Shown: in pieces, positions 16,626 to 25,303 of the stretch | How the letters are laid out: every line of letters begins with the position of its first letter | How positions within the stretch are numbered: the stretch's first letter is position 1 | Assembly (NCBI GenBank): GCA_012270485.1 | Contig: JAAXIF010000023.1 | Location: 62,001 to 126,000, forward strand | Source of the DNA: Sphingobacteriales bacterium | GTDB lineage: Bacteria > Bacteroidota > Bacteroidia > Chitinophagales > Chitinophagaceae | Length of the DNA: 64,000 nucleotides | Direction: 5' to 3' | Made by a program: the position numbers and the translations under genes | Notes under the pieces: generated by a model | Told to the model about the DNA's origin: nothing | The model's database searches: none | Seen by the model: only the letters and a program-made list of their open reading frames with translations

Positions 16626-18131
16626 ATGAGCAGTATTAAAAAATTAGCAGGACAAACATTATGGTATGGTGTACCCACAATTGCCAGCCGTTTTCTAGGC
16701 TACGCCTTGAGTCTGTTACTTTTTTGGCTGTATGAACCCGCCAGCACTGCCAGTATCACTCAAGTGTATGCAGTTATTCCGTTTTTGAATATTTTGTTTA
16801 CGTATGGTTTGGAGACCAGTTATTTCCGTTTTGCACAGGATCATGAGAAATCAGTAGTATTTAATACACTCATGAGTTCCATCCTGATCAGTACTGTCGT
16901 ATTTACGTCTTTTCTTTTACTCAATACCCATACTCTAGCGACAGCAATTGACTTTCCGGATCATCCAGAGTACATTCAATGGATCGCTTGGATCTTGTTC
17001 TTCGATACGCTTTCCGTCATTCCTTTTGCTAAACTTAGACAAGAAGGAAGACCACGTTTTTACGCTTTTATCAAGGTATTCAGTATTGTAGTAAATGTGT
17101 TACTGGTTCTGTTTTTCATAGGTGTTTGTCCGAAACTGTACAAAGAGAATCCATCCAACCCTTGGTTGTTTTTTTATGATCCAACGATCGATATTGGTTA
17201 TTATATCATTGCCAATATCATCGCCAGCATACTTACCTTGGTCTTACTTACAAAAGAATTACTGAGTTTTCGATTTTCAGTGAACTGGAAATTATGGAAA
17301 CAGGTTATGCAATATTCTTATCCATTGATCATTGTTGGATTGGGAGGCATGATTAATGAAATGCTCAGTCGACTGGTCTATACACGTGTATTAGACCTTT
17401 CGAGAGATGAGGAATTAAGACAACTCGGTATTTTTGGTGCTAATTATAAACTAGCGGTACTGATCACCATTTTTATTCAGGTGTTTCGTATGGGTGCAGA
17501 ACCTTTTTTCTTCAATCAATCCAAAGAAGAAAATGCACCACGCACTTATGCAAGAGTGATGAAGTTTTTTGTGATTACTTGTTCCTTTATTTGGTTAGGT
17601 ATTGTTGTGAATCTTCCACTGATCAAATATTTCGGCTATGGCAAAAATGCGGCATTGTATGAGGAAGGATTATCGATTGTACCTATTCTGGCGATGGGAA
17701 GTGTATTTCTGGGTATTTATTATAACCTGAGTGTATGGTATAAACTCACTAACAAAACATTAACCGGTGCATGGATTACATTGGCAGGTGCTGTCATCAC
17801 TGTTTTACTAAACATATGGTGGATTCCATTATTTGGTTACAATGGAAGTGCATGGGCTACCTTTTCGTGTTATGCATTGATGATGATCATCAGTTATCGA
17901 CTCGGACAAAAGCACTATCCGATCCCTTACGTCACCAAAAAGCTGATCGCTTATCTTGTAATTGTAACCCTACTTTTTTTTATCCATAGAGCTTTTGTAT
18001 ATTTTATTTCATCGCTTTGGTTGGGAACTGCATTTGGATGTGTATTGATAGCCATATACGCTTGGTTTGTTTTGCTGGTAGAGAAGAAGGAGTTTCAGAA
18101 ATTACCGGTGATTGGTAAATATGTGAAATAA
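16626..18131 (+). CDS. Polysaccharide-type flippase, MOP superfamily
   Basis: A 501-residue integral membrane protein with about 12-14 hydrophobic segments spread over its length and no signal peptide. The N-terminus (KKLAGQTLWYGVPTIASRFLGY) is typical of the PST/oligosaccharide-flippase branch of the MOP superfamily, which moves lipid-linked sugars across the inner membrane. No glycosyltransferase genes are adjacent, so the substrate is unknown. It may be one of the stand-alone Bacteroidota copies with a general envelope role. The 5' side is filled by the gtgagta repeat. Confidence 0.85.
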   Translation: MSSIKKLAGQTLWYGVPTIASRFLGYALSLLLFWLYEPASTASITQVYAVIPFLNILFTYGLETSYFRFAQDHEKSVVFNTLMSSILISTVVFTSFLLLNTHTLATAIDFPDHPEYIQWIAWILFFDTLSVIPFAKLRQEGRPRFYAFIKVFSIVVNVLLVLFFIGVCPKLYKENPSNPWLFFYDPTIDIGYYIIANIIASILTLVLLTKELLSFRFSVNWKLWKQVMQYSYPLIIVGLGGMINEMLSRLVYTRVLDLSRDEELRQLGIFGANYKLAVLITIFIQVFRMGAEPFFFNQSKEENAPRTYARVMKFFVITCSFIWLGIVVNLPLIKYFGYGKNAALYEEGLSIVPILAMGSVFLGIYYNLSVWYKLTNKTLTGAWITLAGAVITVLLNIWWIPLFGYNGSAWATFSCYALMMIISYRLGQKHYPIPYVTKKLIAYLVIVTLLFFIHRAFVYFISSLWLGTAFGCVLIAIYAWFVLLVEKKEFQKLPVIGKYVK

Positions 18132-18198
18132 TGGGACGCAGATTGTCATGATCCACGCAGATAACAAGCTCATCAATGATATCATTTACCTTTGCCCA

Positions 18199-18666
18199 AT
18201 GGCAGAAGATTTAAGCATCATCAAAGGAGATAAACAAACACAATACGAATCATTGATACCACAGATCAAAGCATTGATCGAAGGTGAAAATGATCTGGTA
18301 GCCAACCTCGCCAATATTGCAGCAGCATTGAAAGAACAATTCGGCTGGTTCTGGGTTGGATTTTATTGGGTGAAGAACGATGAACTGGTATTAGGCCCCT
18401 TCCAAGGACCTGTAGCATGTACCCGTATCCGAAAAGGAAGAGGTGTATGTGGTACCAGTTGGTCTGAAGCCAAAACATTGATTGTACCCGACGTTGAAAA
18501 ATTTCCCGGACATATCGCTTGCAGTAGTCTCTCAAAATCTGAAATCGTTGTTCCTGTCATCCGCGATGGAGTGGTATTGGGTGTTTTAGATGTTGACGCC
18601 AGTGAACTAGACCAATTTGATACAATAGATCAGCGTTATTTGGAGATGATTGTGGAGATGATTTGA
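18199..18666 (+). CDS. msrC: Free methionine-(R)-sulfoxide reductase, GAF-type
   Basis: About 155 residues forming a single GAF domain of the fRMsr family (FGWFWVGFYWV, LGPFQGPVACTRI, GRGVCGTSW, HIACSSLSKSEIVVPV). Three cysteines sit at the expected positions (ACTRI, GVCGT, IACSS). They reduce free Met-R-sulfoxide with thioredoxin as reductant in the cytoplasm. I choose ATG 18199 (MAEDLSII). A longer frame from 18148 exists, but its 17 extra residues do not resemble the family, and a TACCTTTG box (18187-18194) sits just upstream of 18199, implying a very short leader. Confidence 0.9.
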   Translation: MAEDLSIIKGDKQTQYESLIPQIKALIEGENDLVANLANIAAALKEQFGWFWVGFYWVKNDELVLGPFQGPVACTRIRKGRGVCGTSWSEAKTLIVPDVEKFPGHIACSSLSKSEIVVPVIRDGVVLGVLDVDASELDQFDTIDQRYLEMIVEMI

Positions 18667-18668
18667 TG

Positions 18669-18794
18669 GGAAAGTGAAAAGTCAAAAGTGAAGGTGAAAA
18701 AAGGCATTCTAACTATCAGCACCTAACTTACACTACCATTAGCCATGAACTATGAGCTATTGACCATCGACCATGGACTATAAACCATAATCCA
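18669..18794. repeat. Heptad arrays: agtgaaa words, then accatgg words
   Basis: 18670-18705 carries aagtgaa/aagtcaa words. 18735-18790 is eight consecutive heptads (accatta, gccatga, actatga, gctattg, accatcg, accatgg, actataa, accataa). The array starts right after the msrC stop. Confidence 0.85.
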
Positions 18795-18805
18795 CTTATT
18801 TTCCC

Positions 18806-18813
18806 TATCTTTG
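18806..18813 (+). promoter_or_regulatory. Putative -7 box for DEAD-box helicase
   Basis: TATCTTTG matches TAnnTTTG. Its distance to the likely start codon (18963) implies a 5' leader of roughly 145 nt. Confidence 0.5.
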
Positions 18814-18819
18814 CAGCAT

Positions 18820-18962
18820 TCATATACTCTCTCTACACGACTCGATTTCCTTCCGTGACAAAGTTCATCAGTCTTTTACAGGTCGCTTTTAGCATCTACA
18901 GGTAGGAAGGTTATATAACAACTGAGCGAATTCAGTTGTGTTTTTACATAAAATTTATTCCA
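18820..18962 (+). promoter_or_regulatory. Structured 5' leader of the RNA helicase gene
   Basis: This region holds complementary segments: ttccttcc (near 18848) against ggaagg (near 18905), a repeated tacaggt, and an 8-bp perfect hairpin acaactga / tcagttgt (18918-18925 with 18932-18939). The last hairpin covers the upstream TTG (18936) and leaves the TTG at 18963 accessible. It is a plausible autoregulatory or cold-responsive leader; the function is inference. Confidence 0.45.
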
Positions 18963-20207
18963 TTGACATTTGATTCATTGAATCTGATAGAGCCCATTTT
19001 ACGTGCGCTCCAGACAGAAGGTTACACAACTCCTACACCCATCCAACAACAGGCTATTCCCATTATTTTGGAAGGGAATGACTTATTGGGTTGTGCGCAA
19101 ACAGGAACCGGAAAAACCGCAGCGTTTTCTATTCCATTATTACAATTACTTTATCAGCAGAAGACTAGCCAGAGAGGTATCAAAGCATTGATATTGACTC
19201 CCACCAGAGAACTAGCCATTCAGATTGATGAAAGTATTGCTGCTTATGGTAGACATACCGGACTTTCTCATGCTGTTATTTTTGGTGGTGTATCACAAGT
19301 ACCCCAAACACAAGCGTTGAAAAGAGGTGTTGATATATTAATCGCAACACCCGGTCGTTTATTGGATCTGATGCAACAAGGTTATGTGAGTTTGCAACAA
19401 TTACAGTTTTTTGTATTGGATGAGGCAGACAGAATGTTGGATATGGGCTTTATTCACGACGTGAAAAAAGTAATTACCAAACTACCTGTTAAAAGACAAA
19501 CCCTGTTTTTCTCTGCAACCATGCCTCCAGAAATAGCCGGACTCGCCAATAGTATTTTACACCAACCCAAAAAAGTAGAAGTAACACCAGTATCATCTAC
19601 GGTTGAAAAAATTGAACAGTCTGTTTATTTTGTTGAGAAACAAGATAAGCGAGCATTATTACATCATATATTGTCTGATCAGGATATCAAAACTGTATTG
19701 GTTTTTACCAGAACCAAACATGGGGCTGATAAAGTGGTGAAAGATCTTCTAAGATCAAACATCGGCGCTGCAGCCATTCATGGTAATAAATCACAGAATG
19801 CCCGTCAACGAGCATTGAATGATTTTAAAAACGGAACACTGCGCGTATTGGTAGCTACAGATATTGCCGCACGTGGTATTGATGTAGAACAATTATCGCA
19901 TGTGATTAATTATGAGTTACCGGATGTTCCGGAAACTTATGTTCACCGTATTGGAAGAACAGGACGCGCAGGTGCTTCAGGAATTGCCATCGCTTTCTGT
20001 GATGCGGAAGAAAAAGTAAACCTGAGAGACATTCAAAAACTGATTGGTATTCAGATTCCGATTATTACAGATCATCCTTATGCGATGACCAATATTTCTC
20101 TGACCAATTTCAAACCTGTTTCCAAACAACCACCACCTCAACGAAACCACACACAACGCAGATCTTTCAGAGGCGGTGATAGCAGGCGTTATGCTGGGCA
20201 GAGATAG
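18963..20207 (+). CDS. DEAD-box ATP-dependent RNA helicase (RhlE-like)
   Basis: About 414 residues with all helicase motifs: Q motif [10 protein letters not shown], motif I AQTGTGKT, Ia [32 protein letters not shown] and [13 protein letters not shown] short basic Arg/Gly-rich tail follows. It unwinds RNA duplexes in the cytoplasm (ribosome assembly, mRNA turnover, cold adaptation). The start is uncertain: two in-frame TTG codons (18936 and 18963) are possible. I prefer 18963 ([10 protein letters not shown]), because family members begin there and the earlier one is buried in a hairpin. Confidence 0.9.
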   Translation: MTFDSLNLIEPILRALQTEGYTTPTPIQQQAIPIILEGNDLLGCAQTGTGKTAAFSIPLLQLLYQQKTSQRGIKALILTPTRELAIQIDESIAAYGRHTGLSHAVIFGGVSQVPQTQALKRGVDILIATPGRLLDLMQQGYVSLQQLQFFVLDEADRMLDMGFIHDVKKVITKLPVKRQTLFFSATMPPEIAGLANSILHQPKKVEVTPVSSTVEKIEQSVYFVEKQDKRALLHHILSDQDIKTVLVFTRTKHGADKVVKDLLRSNIGAAAIHGNKSQNARQRALNDFKNGTLRVLVATDIAARGIDVEQLSHVINYELPDVPETYVHRIGRTGRAGASGIAIAFCDAEEKVNLRDIQKLIGIQIPIITDHPYAMTNISLTNFKPVSKQPPPQRNHTQRRSFRGGDSRRYAGQR

Positions 20208-20210
20208 TTT

Positions 20211-20283
20211 AGCTTATTGCTTATAGTTCATAGCATATTGTAGAAAAATTACTATTTGCTATGGACTATAAGCCACCTGCTAT
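20211..20283. repeat. Imperfect inverted heptad repeat
   Basis: agcttattgcttatagttcatagc (from 20211) pairs imperfectly with gctatggactataagcc (to about 20283). The words belong to the accatgg/agctata family. It occupies the whole gap between helicase and serine hydrolase. Confidence 0.7.
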
Positions 20284-20298
20284 CCCTACCTTAGTAAC

Positions 20299-21531
20299 AT
20301 GAAATCACAACGTTTACTAAGCCTTTTCTTGTTGGTAGTGTTTCCTTATTTGTTGTTTGCACAACAGCGATCAGCCATTTATTTTCCTGCAGCCGGTGTT
20401 TGGGAACAACGATCACCATCAGCAATGGGATTGAATAATGCAGTATTAGAAGAAGCGATTGCATTGGCTAAAGCCGGTGAGTCGAAGAATCCACGCAGCA
20501 TGGAAATCAATCATTACCGAACTTTTGGCAAAGAACCTTTTGGAGAAGGGATTGGTCCATTTGCAGATCGCGGAGAGGCGACTGGACTCATTATTTACAA
20601 AGGCTATATAGTAGCACAATGGGGCGAGCCCATGCGTTGCGATATGACACATAGTGTTACCAAAAGTTTTTTATCTGCATTAGTAGGTGTTGCGGTAGAT
20701 CAGGGATTGATTAGAAATGTAAATGACACAGTAGCTTCCTATATTCCGCCGATTGAATGGTACGATCCAAAAGCACCGATCAACAGAGCTGCAGAAGAAA
20801 TAGACACCCCCCAACTTTTGTTTCCGTTTGCATCGCCACATAATCGTACCATCACTTGGGATGACCTACTCAGACAAACCAGTGATTGGGAAGGAACGCT
20901 TTGGGGTAAACCGGATTGGGCAGACAGACCGGACCCTGATGCCAATAAATGGCTGAACAGACCACGCAATCAACCCGGCACCACTTATGAATACAATGAT
21001 GTGAGGGTAAATGTATTGGCATTGGCTGCGACTAGTGTTTGGAGAAAGCCTTTACCACAAGTGCTCAAACAAACCCTTATGGATCCCATTGGCGCATCTA
21101 ATACCTGGCGGTGGACGGGTTATAGAAATGCGTGGATCGTTTTGGATGGACAACCAGTTCAATCCGTAAGCGGTGGTGGACATTGGGGTGGAGGTATGTT
21201 CATCAATGCCTATGATATGGCACGTTTTGGCTGGCTTACATTGAATCGGGGAAAATGGAATGGCAAACAATTGTTGAGTGAAGAATGGATCAAAAAATCA
21301 TTGACCCCAACAGTTCCGAAAAACGATTATGGTTATATGAACTGGTTCTTAAATACCGATCGTAAATTCTTACCTAGTGCACCTGCCACTGCATTTACAC
21401 ATGTAGGTAATGGCAATAATCTCATCTATGTGGATCCGGAACATGAACTGGTAGCAGTGATTCGTTGGATTGATGGAAGAGCACAGGATGGGGTGATCAA
21501 AAAAATTTTAGAAGCATTTTCAACAAAATAG
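20299..21531 (+). CDS. Secreted serine hydrolase, beta-lactamase/PBP family (class C-like)
   Basis: A 410-residue protein with a signal peptide (LLSLFLLVVFPYLLFAQQ). The active-site SxxK is SVTK in MTHSVTKSFLSA (about residue 120). The YxN motif is YEYND (about 235), and a C-terminal HVGNG replaces the KTG box. This fold covers DD-peptidases, esterases and beta-lactamases. The family name alone does not imply antibiotic resistance. It is probably periplasmic. A second, unrelated copy of the same superfamily lies at 36657. Confidence 0.85.
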   Translation: MKSQRLLSLFLLVVFPYLLFAQQRSAIYFPAAGVWEQRSPSAMGLNNAVLEEAIALAKAGESKNPRSMEINHYRTFGKEPFGEGIGPFADRGEATGLIIYKGYIVAQWGEPMRCDMTHSVTKSFLSALVGVAVDQGLIRNVNDTVASYIPPIEWYDPKAPINRAAEEIDTPQLLFPFASPHNRTITWDDLLRQTSDWEGTLWGKPDWADRPDPDANKWLNRPRNQPGTTYEYNDVRVNVLALAATSVWRKPLPQVLKQTLMDPIGASNTWRWTGYRNAWIVLDGQPVQSVSGGGHWGGGMFINAYDMARFGWLTLNRGKWNGKQLLSEEWIKKSLTPTVPKNDYGYMNWFLNTDRKFLPSAPATAFTHVGNGNNLIYVDPEHELVAVIRWIDGRAQDGVIKKILEAFSTK

Positions 21532-21640
21532 TGCAAACGTTTGCTTATCTTTAATTAGAACCACCTCACCGGTTTTAATTTCATTTTAAGTGTTGGTGAC
21601 TTGATAATAAATACTATTGTATTGTTATTCCTCCATAGCA

Positions 21641-22729
21641 ATGTACGATGCTTCGTTACCATATTCAAAAGATCCGCATTTTCTAAATGCAGTAATCGAT
21701 ACACTTGAAGAAGGTATTGTAGTTCAAAGTGATCAAGGTAAAATTGTAGGCTTTAATGATAAAGCATTATCCCTTTTAGCGGTATCAGCGGATCAACTAA
21801 TGGGTGATTCTTCCAATAGTGAAAGATGGACTGCTATTGATCTTGATGAGAATATCATACCTACAGAAAATCATCCGATTGTTCTTACACTCAGAACTCA
21901 ACAACCGCAGTACAATGTTATCATGGGTGTTACGACGGGAGATAATCAGCTCAAATGGTTTTCTGTTAACACTAGAATGACAGATGTTGGTGAAGAAAAA
22001 TTTGTTGTAGCCGCCTTTACAGACATTACACAACTGATTGTATTGAATAAAAGTTTGCATGAACAAAACAAGCTACAATTACAGATACAGGATGAACTAG
22101 AAAAGAAAATAAAGCAACTGAAAGACTTTGCCGGTATCATCACACATGACGTAAGAGGACCTGCAAATAATATCAAGAAATTATTACAGGTATATGAAAG
22201 CAAAAAAGACGAGGAGTCTGGTCAACAAGCTTTTCAGTATTTAAAGCAGGCCAGCAATGATCTGTACAATAACCTGAATGAACTAATCAAATTACTACAG
22301 TGGCATCTGGATCAAAAATCGCCTTTCAGTACATGTGATTTTGATGCCATCACCAATAGTGTATTGGTTCAGCTAGACCATTTGATCCAACAAAAATATG
22401 CGGTCATCTACAGAGATTTTAATGTAGCTAGTTTTGATTATGCAAAAGTATATCTGCATAGTATCTTATACAATCTCATTAGTAATGCGCTCAAGTATAG
22501 CCGTGAAGACGCCCCACTAGAAATTCGTTTGGAAAGCTTTATGGAAAATGGACGTGTTTGCTTAAGGGTGAGTGACAATGGCAAAGGGATTGATATGGAC
22601 AAATTTGGCGCTACTTTATTTCGTTTCCAACGCAATACTGAAGTAGAAAATGACAGCAAGGGAATTGGTTTGTACCTCGTACAACATCAAGTCAATGAAT
22701 TGGGGGGGTACTATTTCCGTAACCAGTGA
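21641..22729 (+). CDS. PAS sensor histidine kinase, C-terminus frameshifted in a G7 tract
   Basis: A soluble kinase. It has an N-terminal PAS domain (about residues 10-140, FTDITQL at its end), a coiled coil, HisKA-like ITHDVRGPANNI, N box NLISNALKYS, G1 DNGKGID and G2 KGIGLYLV. In the sequence as given, a run of seven G (22702-22708) shifts the frame and the protein ends after NELGGYYFRNQ. With six G it would read on as TISVTSEPNKGTSFTIIF and stop at 22766, the normal end of an HATPase domain. This is a sequencing error, a recent mutation or phase variation. The start is ATG 21641; a TTG at 21617 is less likely. Confidence 0.85.
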   Translation: MYDASLPYSKDPHFLNAVIDTLEEGIVVQSDQGKIVGFNDKALSLLAVSADQLMGDSSNSERWTAIDLDENIIPTENHPIVLTLRTQQPQYNVIMGVTTGDNQLKWFSVNTRMTDVGEEKFVVAAFTDITQLIVLNKSLHEQNKLQLQIQDELEKKIKQLKDFAGIITHDVRGPANNIKKLLQVYESKKDEESGQQAFQYLKQASNDLYNNLNELIKLLQWHLDQKSPFSTCDFDAITNSVLVQLDHLIQQKYAVIYRDFNVASFDYAKVYLHSILYNLISNALKYSREDAPLEIRLESFMENGRVCLRVSDNGKGIDMDKFGATLFRFQRNTEVENDSKGIGLYLVQHQVNELGGYYFRNQ

Positions 22730-22776
22730 ACCAAATAAAGGAACGAGTTTTACCATTATTTTCTGAGTAAATCCCC

Positions 22777-22784
22777 TACTTTTG
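22777..22784 (+). promoter_or_regulatory. Putative -7 box for tRNA-Leu
   Basis: TACTTTTG lies 18 bp before the tRNA 5' end and matches TAnnTTTG. Confidence 0.5.
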
Positions 22785-22802
22785 CCACCCGGCAACGGAA
22801 AA

Positions 22803-22884
22803 GCGGATGTGGCGAAATTGGCAGACGCACCAGACTTAGGATCTGGCGCCGCGAGGCGTGTAGGTTCGACTCCTATCATCCGCA
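22803..22884 (+). tRNA. tRNA-Leu, anticodon UAG
   Basis: The acceptor stem gcggatg pairs with catccgc, with A as discriminator and no encoded CCA. The anticodon arm is ccaga-cttagga-tctgg, giving anticodon TAG at 22837-22839. A long variable arm and the T-loop ggttcgactcc are present, as expected for a class II leucine tRNA. Confidence 0.95.
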
Positions 22885-22893
22885 CAAAAAACA

Positions 22894-22920
22894 AAGGCCC
22901 TCAATGAGGGCCTTACTTAT
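22894..22920. terminator. Bidirectional terminator between tRNA-Leu and the next gene
   Basis: A perfect 9-bp stem aaggccctc / gagggcctt with a 3-nt loop lies 10 bp after the tRNA and 20 bp before the stop of the convergent gene. Confidence 0.8.
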
Positions 22921-22934
22921 TTAATAGCTTCTAT

Positions 22935-23228
22935 TTAAACTGCTTCTCTTTTCACCAATAACCCAATGGCTTCATTGTTATCATCGTTCACTAAAGATGA
23001 TTTGACGGTTTCAATACCCTGCGTAGTTATATAGCAATGAGGTGTATCTAACTGCTGCAGCATCACGAGCCCCTGCTGGGCCAGCGCAAGCAAATGTTTG
23101 TGAATGGTATCCCAACTAAATGTTGAATACAGGATCATCTCACGTGGTGTACAGAGGTATTGCTCAGGATGGGGTTCTTCTCTTACAATCCTGTACAAAG
23201 TTTGCAAGGTGTAATAAGTGTTTTCCAT
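22935..23228 (-). CDS. Small protein, possible winged-helix DNA-binding
   Basis: A protein of 97 residues with no family I recognise with certainty. Predicted helices around TPREMILYSTFSWDTIHKHLLALAQQGLV, followed by a strand pair (VMLQQLDTPHCYITTQGIE), resemble a winged helix: recognition helix then wing. ATG 23228 is the natural start; the open frame extends 5 codons to a TTG. It stands alone between the tRNA terminator and tig. The 410 bp from its start to tig contain no convincing gene, only a -7 box near tig. Confidence 0.6.
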   Translation of the reverse strand: MENTYYTLQTLYRIVREEPHPEQYLCTPREMILYSTFSWDTIHKHLLALAQQGLVMLQQLDTPHCYITTQGIETVKSSLVNDDNNEAIGLLVKREAV

Positions 23229-23547
23229 AACTGGAAGATACAAAGCCCCCCTTTTTCTGTTGCTTCTCCCAGCCGGTATTTGTCAACATTGAATACACTA
23301 AAAATAAACAAGAATGGTGGAAATTTTTTCAAATATTTGATAATCAATTATTTAAGATTTGTTTTGCTAGACCGGTATCACTTAATATGCCATGGATATC
23401 CCCGGGTAAAAACAAAGAAAACCGAAGAACTGAATCTACCTAAGACTCTTACAACTTCACAAAGAAATGCCGGTAAGAAAAATGGGAAAGCATTGTCTTC
23501 AATGGCTTTATTTGGTGTTTAACAGCTGTTTTTAAGCGGTAAACTCC

Positions 23548-23555
23548 TACCTTTG
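23548..23555 (+). promoter_or_regulatory. Putative -7 box for tig
   Basis: TACCTTTG matches TAnnTTTG, 84 bp before the tig start. It implies a leader of about 75-80 nt. Confidence 0.5.
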
Positions 23556-23638
23556 CTGCCCGTTTGGAAAAAGAGTTTCGAACTTATTGAAGATAAGATT
23601 TGAGATTCAACCGATAAAATATCAATAAAATATATATC

Positions 23639-25000
23639 ATGGCCACCGTTACCAGAGAAAACATTGGATTACTGACCGACAAATTGACCGTTACTTTAAA
23701 TAAGGAAGACTACCTATCAGGTTTTGAGCAGAGTCTGAAGAAATATGCAAAGACCGCTAATATCCCAGGATTCAGAAAGGGAATGGTGCCTGCCGGATTG
23801 GTAAAGAAAATGTACGGACAAAGTGTTTTCACTGATGAAGTGTTGCGTACAGTTGAAAAGGAATTGAATACTTACCTGAATAACGAGCAGTTAGACATTT
23901 TCGCTCAGCCTTTACCATTAGATAATGATGCACGTGCCTTGGATATGAACAATCCGGCTGATGTAAGCTTTGCGTTTGAGATTGGTTTGAAACCCAATTT
24001 TGAAATCGACACCAAAAAGATCAAAGTAACCCGTTATGTGATTGATATAACAAATGAAATGATCGATCAGGAAGTTGAACGTTTACAAATCCGTAATGGA
24101 AAAATGACCGAGCCAGAAGCTGTTGCCGGTGATGAAAACGTACTGAATGTAAAATTCATTGAGTGTGATGAGAATGGAAATGAGATTGAAGGTGGAATCA
24201 GCAAAGACAACTCATTACTGGTTAAATATTTCGAAGCATCATTCCGCAAAAACTTCTTAGGTAAGAAACCCAATGATACCGTTGTATTGCAGTTGGATAA
24301 AGCCTTTGAAGACAAAGAGAAAGAAGCTATTCTGGCTGACCTGGGTCTCACTCCTGCTGATGGCAACCGTTATTTCAAGTTGTTGATCACGAAAGTTGGA
24401 CTGGTTGAGAAAGCTGAGATGAATGCTGAGTTTTTTGCAGCTGTATATCCAAATACTGAGATCACTACCGCCGAAGATTTCCGTGCTGAAGTGAAAAAAG
24501 AAATTGAAAATTACTATGCACAACAGGCCCGCAATCAAATCCATGATCAGATCTATCATCACCTGGTAGACCATACCAACATGGAATTCCCTGAAAGCTT
24601 CCTGAAGCGCTGGTTACAAACCGGTGGCGAAAAGCAAAAGACTGCCGAAGAAGCAGAACAGGAATACCCAACTTTCATCAACCAATTGAAATGGACATTG
24701 GTAAGCAGCAAGCTGGTTGCAGACAATAAAATTGAAGTTCATCCTGATGATATCCGTGAATTTGCTAAACAACAATTGTTCAGCTATATGGGCGGACAAT
24801 TAGGCGCATTGGGTGATAACCAACAGTGGGTTGACGATTATGCCAACCGCATGATGCAGGATAGAAAATACGTAGAGGAAAGCTACCACCGCATCAGCAC
24901 TGAAAAACTCTTTGGTTTGTTGGAATCTCAGGTAACGGCAAAAGAAGAAAGTATCAGCGCTGAAACCTTTGCAGAAAAACTGCACCATCACCACCACTAG
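23639..25000 (+). CDS. tig: Trigger factor chaperone with a natural C-terminal His tract
   Basis: A 453-residue ribosome-associated chaperone. The N-terminal ribosome-binding domain has the signature NIPGFRKGMVP (about residues 38-50). A middle domain in the PPIase position (about 150-245) is diverged, and a long helical C-terminal substrate-binding region follows. It binds nascent chains at the ribosome exit tunnel. The last residues are EKLHHHHH: five consecutive His before the stop, resembling an engineered tag but encoded with mixed CAC/CAT codons. The gene heads the tig-clpP-clpP-clpX block, the usual proteostasis neighbourhood. Confidence 0.95.
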   Translation: MATVTRENIGLLTDKLTVTLNKEDYLSGFEQSLKKYAKTANIPGFRKGMVPAGLVKKMYGQSVFTDEVLRTVEKELNTYLNNEQLDIFAQPLPLDNDARALDMNNPADVSFAFEIGLKPNFEIDTKKIKVTRYVIDITNEMIDQEVERLQIRNGKMTEPEAVAGDENVLNVKFIECDENGNEIEGGISKDNSLLVKYFEASFRKNFLGKKPNDTVVLQLDKAFEDKEKEAILADLGLTPADGNRYFKLLITKVGLVEKAEMNAEFFAAVYPNTEITTAEDFRAEVKKEIENYYAQQARNQIHDQIYHHLVDHTNMEFPESFLKRWLQTGGEKQKTAEEAEQEYPTFINQLKWTLVSSKLVADNKIEVHPDDIREFAKQQLFSYMGGQLGALGDNQQWVDDYANRMMQDRKYVEESYHRISTEKLFGLLESQVTAKEESISAETFAEKLHHHHH

Positions 25001-25008
25001 GATTTTTG

Positions 25009-25198
25009 AAGTTTGATTTCTTGATTTTTGATCTCTGATCTGATGTCAGATGTAAGAAATAGAATTAAGGCCGGATAGTCATATCCGGCTTTTTTATGAG
25101 CTTTCTTAATAAATCAAAGATCAAAAAATCAAGAAATCAAACTTTAGCCCCGCCCTCTGACATGACAAATCCGACATCCGACATCCGACATCAGACAT
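25009..25198. repeat. Inverted heptad repeat around the tig terminator, plus ccgacat tandem
   Basis: The left arm (25009-25033, aagtttgatttcttgat and on) is matched, with one indel, by a right arm ending near 25145. The tig terminator lies in the loop. Then ccgacat occurs three times in tandem (25171-25191), followed by cagacat (25192-25198). Confidence 0.85.
25070..25096 (+). terminator. Terminator after tig
   Basis: A perfect 8-bp stem gccggata / tatccggc with a 4-nt loop is followed by a run of T. Confidence 0.85.
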
Positions 25199-25303
25199 TC
25201 CGCGTGACTTGTTGTCTTAAACAGAGCTTTGCACAGTATTTGAACAAGGTTTTGGCCGGTGAAATAGCAAATCACTTATCTTCAAAGCGAAAATTGAATC
25301 AAT

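Noticed and set aside
20299..21531. Calling the SxxK serine hydrolases beta-lactamase resistance genes
   Set aside because: The KTG box is replaced and family members are often esterases or DD-peptidases; resistance cannot be inferred.
23160..23522. 120-residue open frame between the winged-helix-like gene and tig
   Set aside because: It overlaps the opposite-strand gene at its 5' end, has no family-like sequence or start context, and covers the region just upstream of the tig promoter.
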